Source: Mesorhizobium japonicum MAFF 303099
GTDB taxonomy: Bacteria; Pseudomonadota; Alphaproteobacteria; Rhizobiales; Rhizobiaceae
Length of the DNA stretch: 64,000 nucleotides
Direction: 5' to 3'
Assembly: GCF_000009625.1 (NCBI RefSeq)
Contig: NC_002678.2
Span: forward strand, 310,001 to 374,000
Below, one piece after another: positions 61,708-64,000 of the stretch (positions are counted from its first letter, which is position 1; each line of letters opens with the position of its first letter). The notes beneath the pieces were generated by a model. The model had not been told where the DNA came from and ran no database searches. It saw only the letters and a list, made by a program, of their open reading frames with translations. The position numbers were made by a program, and so were the translations under genes.

Positions 61708-63269
61708 GCCGTCTCCAGCGTATGTTCGGCGTGGCCGGGCTCGGCGCCGCCCATCAGCAGGCCGACCTTCTCGAAGGTTGCTTCGGCGATCGGCATCGGC
61801 TTGGACAGTTCGCCGTTGTGCATGACCGCGATCGCGTCCGAAATCTCGAACAGCTCGTCGAGGTCCTGGCTGATCACCAGCACCGCCGATCCGCTCCGCG
61901 ACAGTTCGATCAGCGCTTGGCGGATGTGGGCTGCGGCGCCGGCGTCGACGCCCCAAGTCGGCTGGTTCACCACCATGACGCTGGGCCGGCGGTCGAGTTC
62001 GCGGCCGACGATGAATTTCTGCAGGTTTCCGCCCGAAAGTGCTGCCGCTTCCGGATCCGGCGCGCTCTTGCGCACGTCCATCGCCTCGATGATGCGTTGC
62101 GAGGCCGCGTAAATGGCGCCGCTCTTGACCATTCCACCGGTGCCGACAAACGCCTTGCCGTCCGTGGCATGGCGCGACAGCAAAAGGTTTTCCGAAAGTT
62201 TCATGCGCGGTGCGGCACCATGGCCGAGGCGCTCTTCCGGCACGAAGGCGGCCCCCAGCAGGCGCCGTCCGGTGATGGTCAGCCCACCGGCATCCTTGCC
62301 GCGGATGCGCACCGAGGCGGCGTCCTGCTGCAACACTTCGCCGGAGACGGATTCGAAGAACTCGCCCTGGCCGTTGCCGGCGACACCGGCAATGCCGATC
62401 ACCTCGCCGGCGCGGACGTTGAGGCTGATGGCCTTGAGCGGAATGGAGAACGGCGTCGCCGGCTTGCGAGTGAGGCTACGGATTTCAAGCAGCGGCTGCG
62501 CGGTCTCGATCCCTTCGACGGGTGCACGCACCACGGCCTGCACCTCGTTGCCGACCATCATGCGCGCGAGCGAGGCGGCTGTCTCCTCGCGCGGGTTGCA
62601 ATGGCCGACCACCTTGCCATGCCGCAACACGGTGGCGCGGTCGCAGATGCGTTTGACCTCTTCCAGCCGGTGCGAAATGTAGAGGATCGATTTGCCTTCC
62701 GCGCGCAGCCGCTCCAGCGTCTCGAACAGCTTGTCTGCTTCCTGCGGCGTCAGCACCGAGGTCGGCTCGTCAAGGATGATGAGTTGCGGCGTCTGCAGCA
62801 GGCAGCGGATGATCTCGATGCGCTGGCGCTCACCGACCGACAGGTCGCCGACCAGCGAGTCCGGATCGAGCGGCAGGCCGTAACTGTAGGAAAGCGCCCT
62901 CGCCTTTGCCGCGATGCTGCTGATCGGCGAGCCGTCATCGAGCGACAGCGCGATGTTCTCGGCCGCGGTCAGCGCCTCGAACAGCGAAAAATGCTGGAAC
63001 ACCATGCCGATGCCGAGCTTCTTGGCGGCACCCGGGCTGGTGATCCGCACCGCCTGGCCGTTCCAGAAAATCTCGCCGGAATTGGGCTCCAGCGAGCCGA
63101 ACAGCATCTTGACCAGCGTCGACTTGCCGGCGCCGTTCTCGCCGAGCAGCGCGTGGATTTCACCTTTGGCGATGTTGAGATCGATATGGTCGCACGCAGT
63201 CAACGTGCCGAATATCTTGGTCAGGCCACGAACCTCGAGCAGGTTCGCCCCATCATGATTTGCACTCAC
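61704..63269 (-). CDS. ABC importer ATPase, duplicated
   Basis: The start is GTG 63269 with GGGAGG just before (an ATG at 63281 is the alternative). The 521-residue product has two ABC domains. The first is canonical: GENGAGKST, signature LSVGERQ, Walker B LIILDEPTS. The second is degenerate, as in sugar/nucleoside importers: AGVAGNGQGE, signature LSGGNLQ, and VVNQPTWGVD with Q for E. First gene of the importer operon. Confidence 0.93.
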   Translation of the reverse strand: MSANHDGANLLEVRGLTKIFGTLTACDHIDLNIAKGEIHALLGENGAGKSTLVKMLFGSLEPNSGEIFWNGQAVRITSPGAAKKLGIGMVFQHFSLFEALTAAENIALSLDDGSPISSIAAKARALSYSYGLPLDPDSLVGDLSVGERQRIEIIRCLLQTPQLIILDEPTSVLTPQEADKLFETLERLRAEGKSILYISHRLEEVKRICDRATVLRHGKVVGHCNPREETAASLARMMVGNEVQAVVRAPVEGIETAQPLLEIRSLTRKPATPFSIPLKAISLNVRAGEVIGIAGVAGNGQGEFFESVSGEVLQQDAASVRIRGKDAGGLTITGRRLLGAAFVPEERLGHGAAPRMKLSENLLLSRHATDGKAFVGTGGMVKSGAIYAASQRIIEAMDVRKSAPDPEAAALSGGNLQKFIVGRELDRRPSVMVVNQPTWGVDAGAAAHIRQALIELSRSGSAVLVISQDLDELFEISDAIAVMHNGELSKPMPIAEATFEKVGLLMGGAEPGHAEHTLETA

Positions 63270-63580
63270 AGTGCCTCCCATCTGGTTCACCAGATATGTT
63301 CTGTGTTCCCGCAAGTATGGTAGGCGCCGCCGGCTCTCAACGGAAAGCGGCACGCGTCTTGAAAGAGCTTCAAGAATTTCAGCGGAAATTCAAGGGATAG
63401 CAAGCCCGGCGGGACTAGGGGACTGTAATTCGCTCTGGCGAGTCATATGGTGGTGGTTTCGAGAACCCGAGCGCAGCGGACATTTGGGTCCGTGAGCTCA
63501 GTTCTACTGCGACGCAGTAGAACGGGGAAGCGCAGAAAACGCCATCAGATGGCTGCCAGGGCAGAGTTTCCAGACAGTCT
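63270..63580. promoter_or_regulatory. Upstream region of the importer operon with palindrome
   Basis: A perfect 10-bp inverted repeat GTTCTACTGC/GCAGTAGAAC with a 3-base loop lies at 63501-63523, between the importer and the quinone oxidoreductase. It is a terminator, a regulator site or a dispersed repeat. No gene is seen. Confidence 0.5.
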
Positions 63581-64000
63581 CTAAGGGATGAGAATGGTCG
63601 TCCCTGTCGTCCTGCGCCCCTCGAGGTCGGCATGTGCCTTGCCTGCATCCTTCAGCGCATAGCGCTGGTTGATCTGGATCTTGACGGCGCCGCTGAGCAC
63701 CACGTCGAACAGCGCGGCCGCGGAGGCGTCGAGGTCCTCGCGTTTTGCGTTGTAGACGAACAGCGTCGGCCTTGTGGCGAACAGCGAGCCCTTCTGTGCC
63801 AGCAATGACATCGAGAAGGGCGGGATCGGTCCCGACGACTGGCCGAAGCTGACGAACATGCCGAGCGGCTTCAAGCAATCGAGCGAGGCCGGGAATGTGT
63901 CATTGCCCACCGAATCGTAGACGACATCGCATTTTTTGCCGCCGGTGATGGCGGCGACGCCGGCGACGAAATCCTGCTCCCTGTAGTTGATGACATGGTC
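63581..64000 (-). CDS. Quinone oxidoreductase (truncated by window end)
   Basis: The open frame continues past the right end of the window. The visible 140 residues are the C-terminal part of a zeta-crystallin-type NADPH:quinone oxidoreductase of the MDR family: CDVVYDSVGNDTF, GMFVSFGQSSG, SLFATRPTL, and ending GRRTTGTTILIP. It reduces quinones using NADPH. No zinc ligands are visible in this part. Confidence 0.9.
   Translation of the reverse strand, partial: DHVINYREQDFVAGVAAITGGKKCDVVYDSVGNDTFPASLDCLKPLGMFVSFGQSSGPIPPFSMSLLAQKGSLFATRPTLFVYNAKREDLDASAAALFDVVLSGAVKIQINQRYALKDAGKAHADLEGRRTTGTTILIP

Noticed and set aside
61722..63323. 533-codon plus-strand open frame
   Set aside because: Exact antisense of the ABC ATPase gene, which has all expected motifs.

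Overview
The window reads as a rhizobial alphaproteobacterial chromosome, most likely Mesorhizobium. The reasons are high GC, two DUF768-type proteins (a family I know mainly from Mesorhizobium), Rhizobiales-type small phage genes (DUF6074-like, DUF6456-like, winged-helix) and a conserved rhizobial chromosomal segment at the right. Genus assignment is inference.

Layout. (1) 1-88 is chromosomal left flank carrying the orphaned promoter of a tRNA-Ser gene. (2) 89-37766 is a prophage. A 40-bp exact repeat (89-128 and 37727-37766), made of the 5' half of tRNA-Ser(UGA), gives its ends and a unit length of 37,638 bp. Its gene set (P22-like portal, gp3-type small terminase, large terminase, scaffold, capsid, beta-propeller-like stabilisation protein, internal virion protein with a muralytic domain, no sheath or tape measure) indicates a short-tailed, podovirus-like phage. 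Late genes run leftward from about 30 kb to 7.2 kb and end in a lysis cassette. The left arm (0.4-7 kb) holds small accessory genes, a sigma-like protein and an XRE repressor with a clear operator. The integrase sits beside attR. (3) 37728-37817 is the complete tRNA-Ser(UGA). (4) 37804-49662 is a second, unrelated integrated element of 11.8 kb. It is bounded by a 14-bp repeat of the tRNA 3' end and carries a P4-type integrase, an AlpA-like regulator, a primase-polymerase/helicase, an iteron-like inverted repeat, a DUF5681-like (small-terminase-like) gene and a cargo end of exported or envelope proteins. It has no capsid genes, so it resembles a phage satellite. (5) 49663-64000 is chromosome: DUF4142, AraC regulator, fatty acid hydroxylase, alpha/beta hydrolase, DUF2161 nuclease-like protein, DUF930, TerC-family protein, rimO, a complete BMP-type (nucleoside-like) ABC importer operon, and a truncated quinone oxidoreductase.

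The most interesting feature is that one tRNA gene is occupied from both sides. A complete-looking prophage uses the 5' half and supplies a new upstream region. A satellite-like island uses the 3' end. The two elements could be helper and satellite, which is testable. The island's cargo (trypsin-like protease plus zinc-finger protein, membrane-anchored nuclease with lipoprotein, two secreted tandem-repeat proteins) is the best candidate for an undescribed system.
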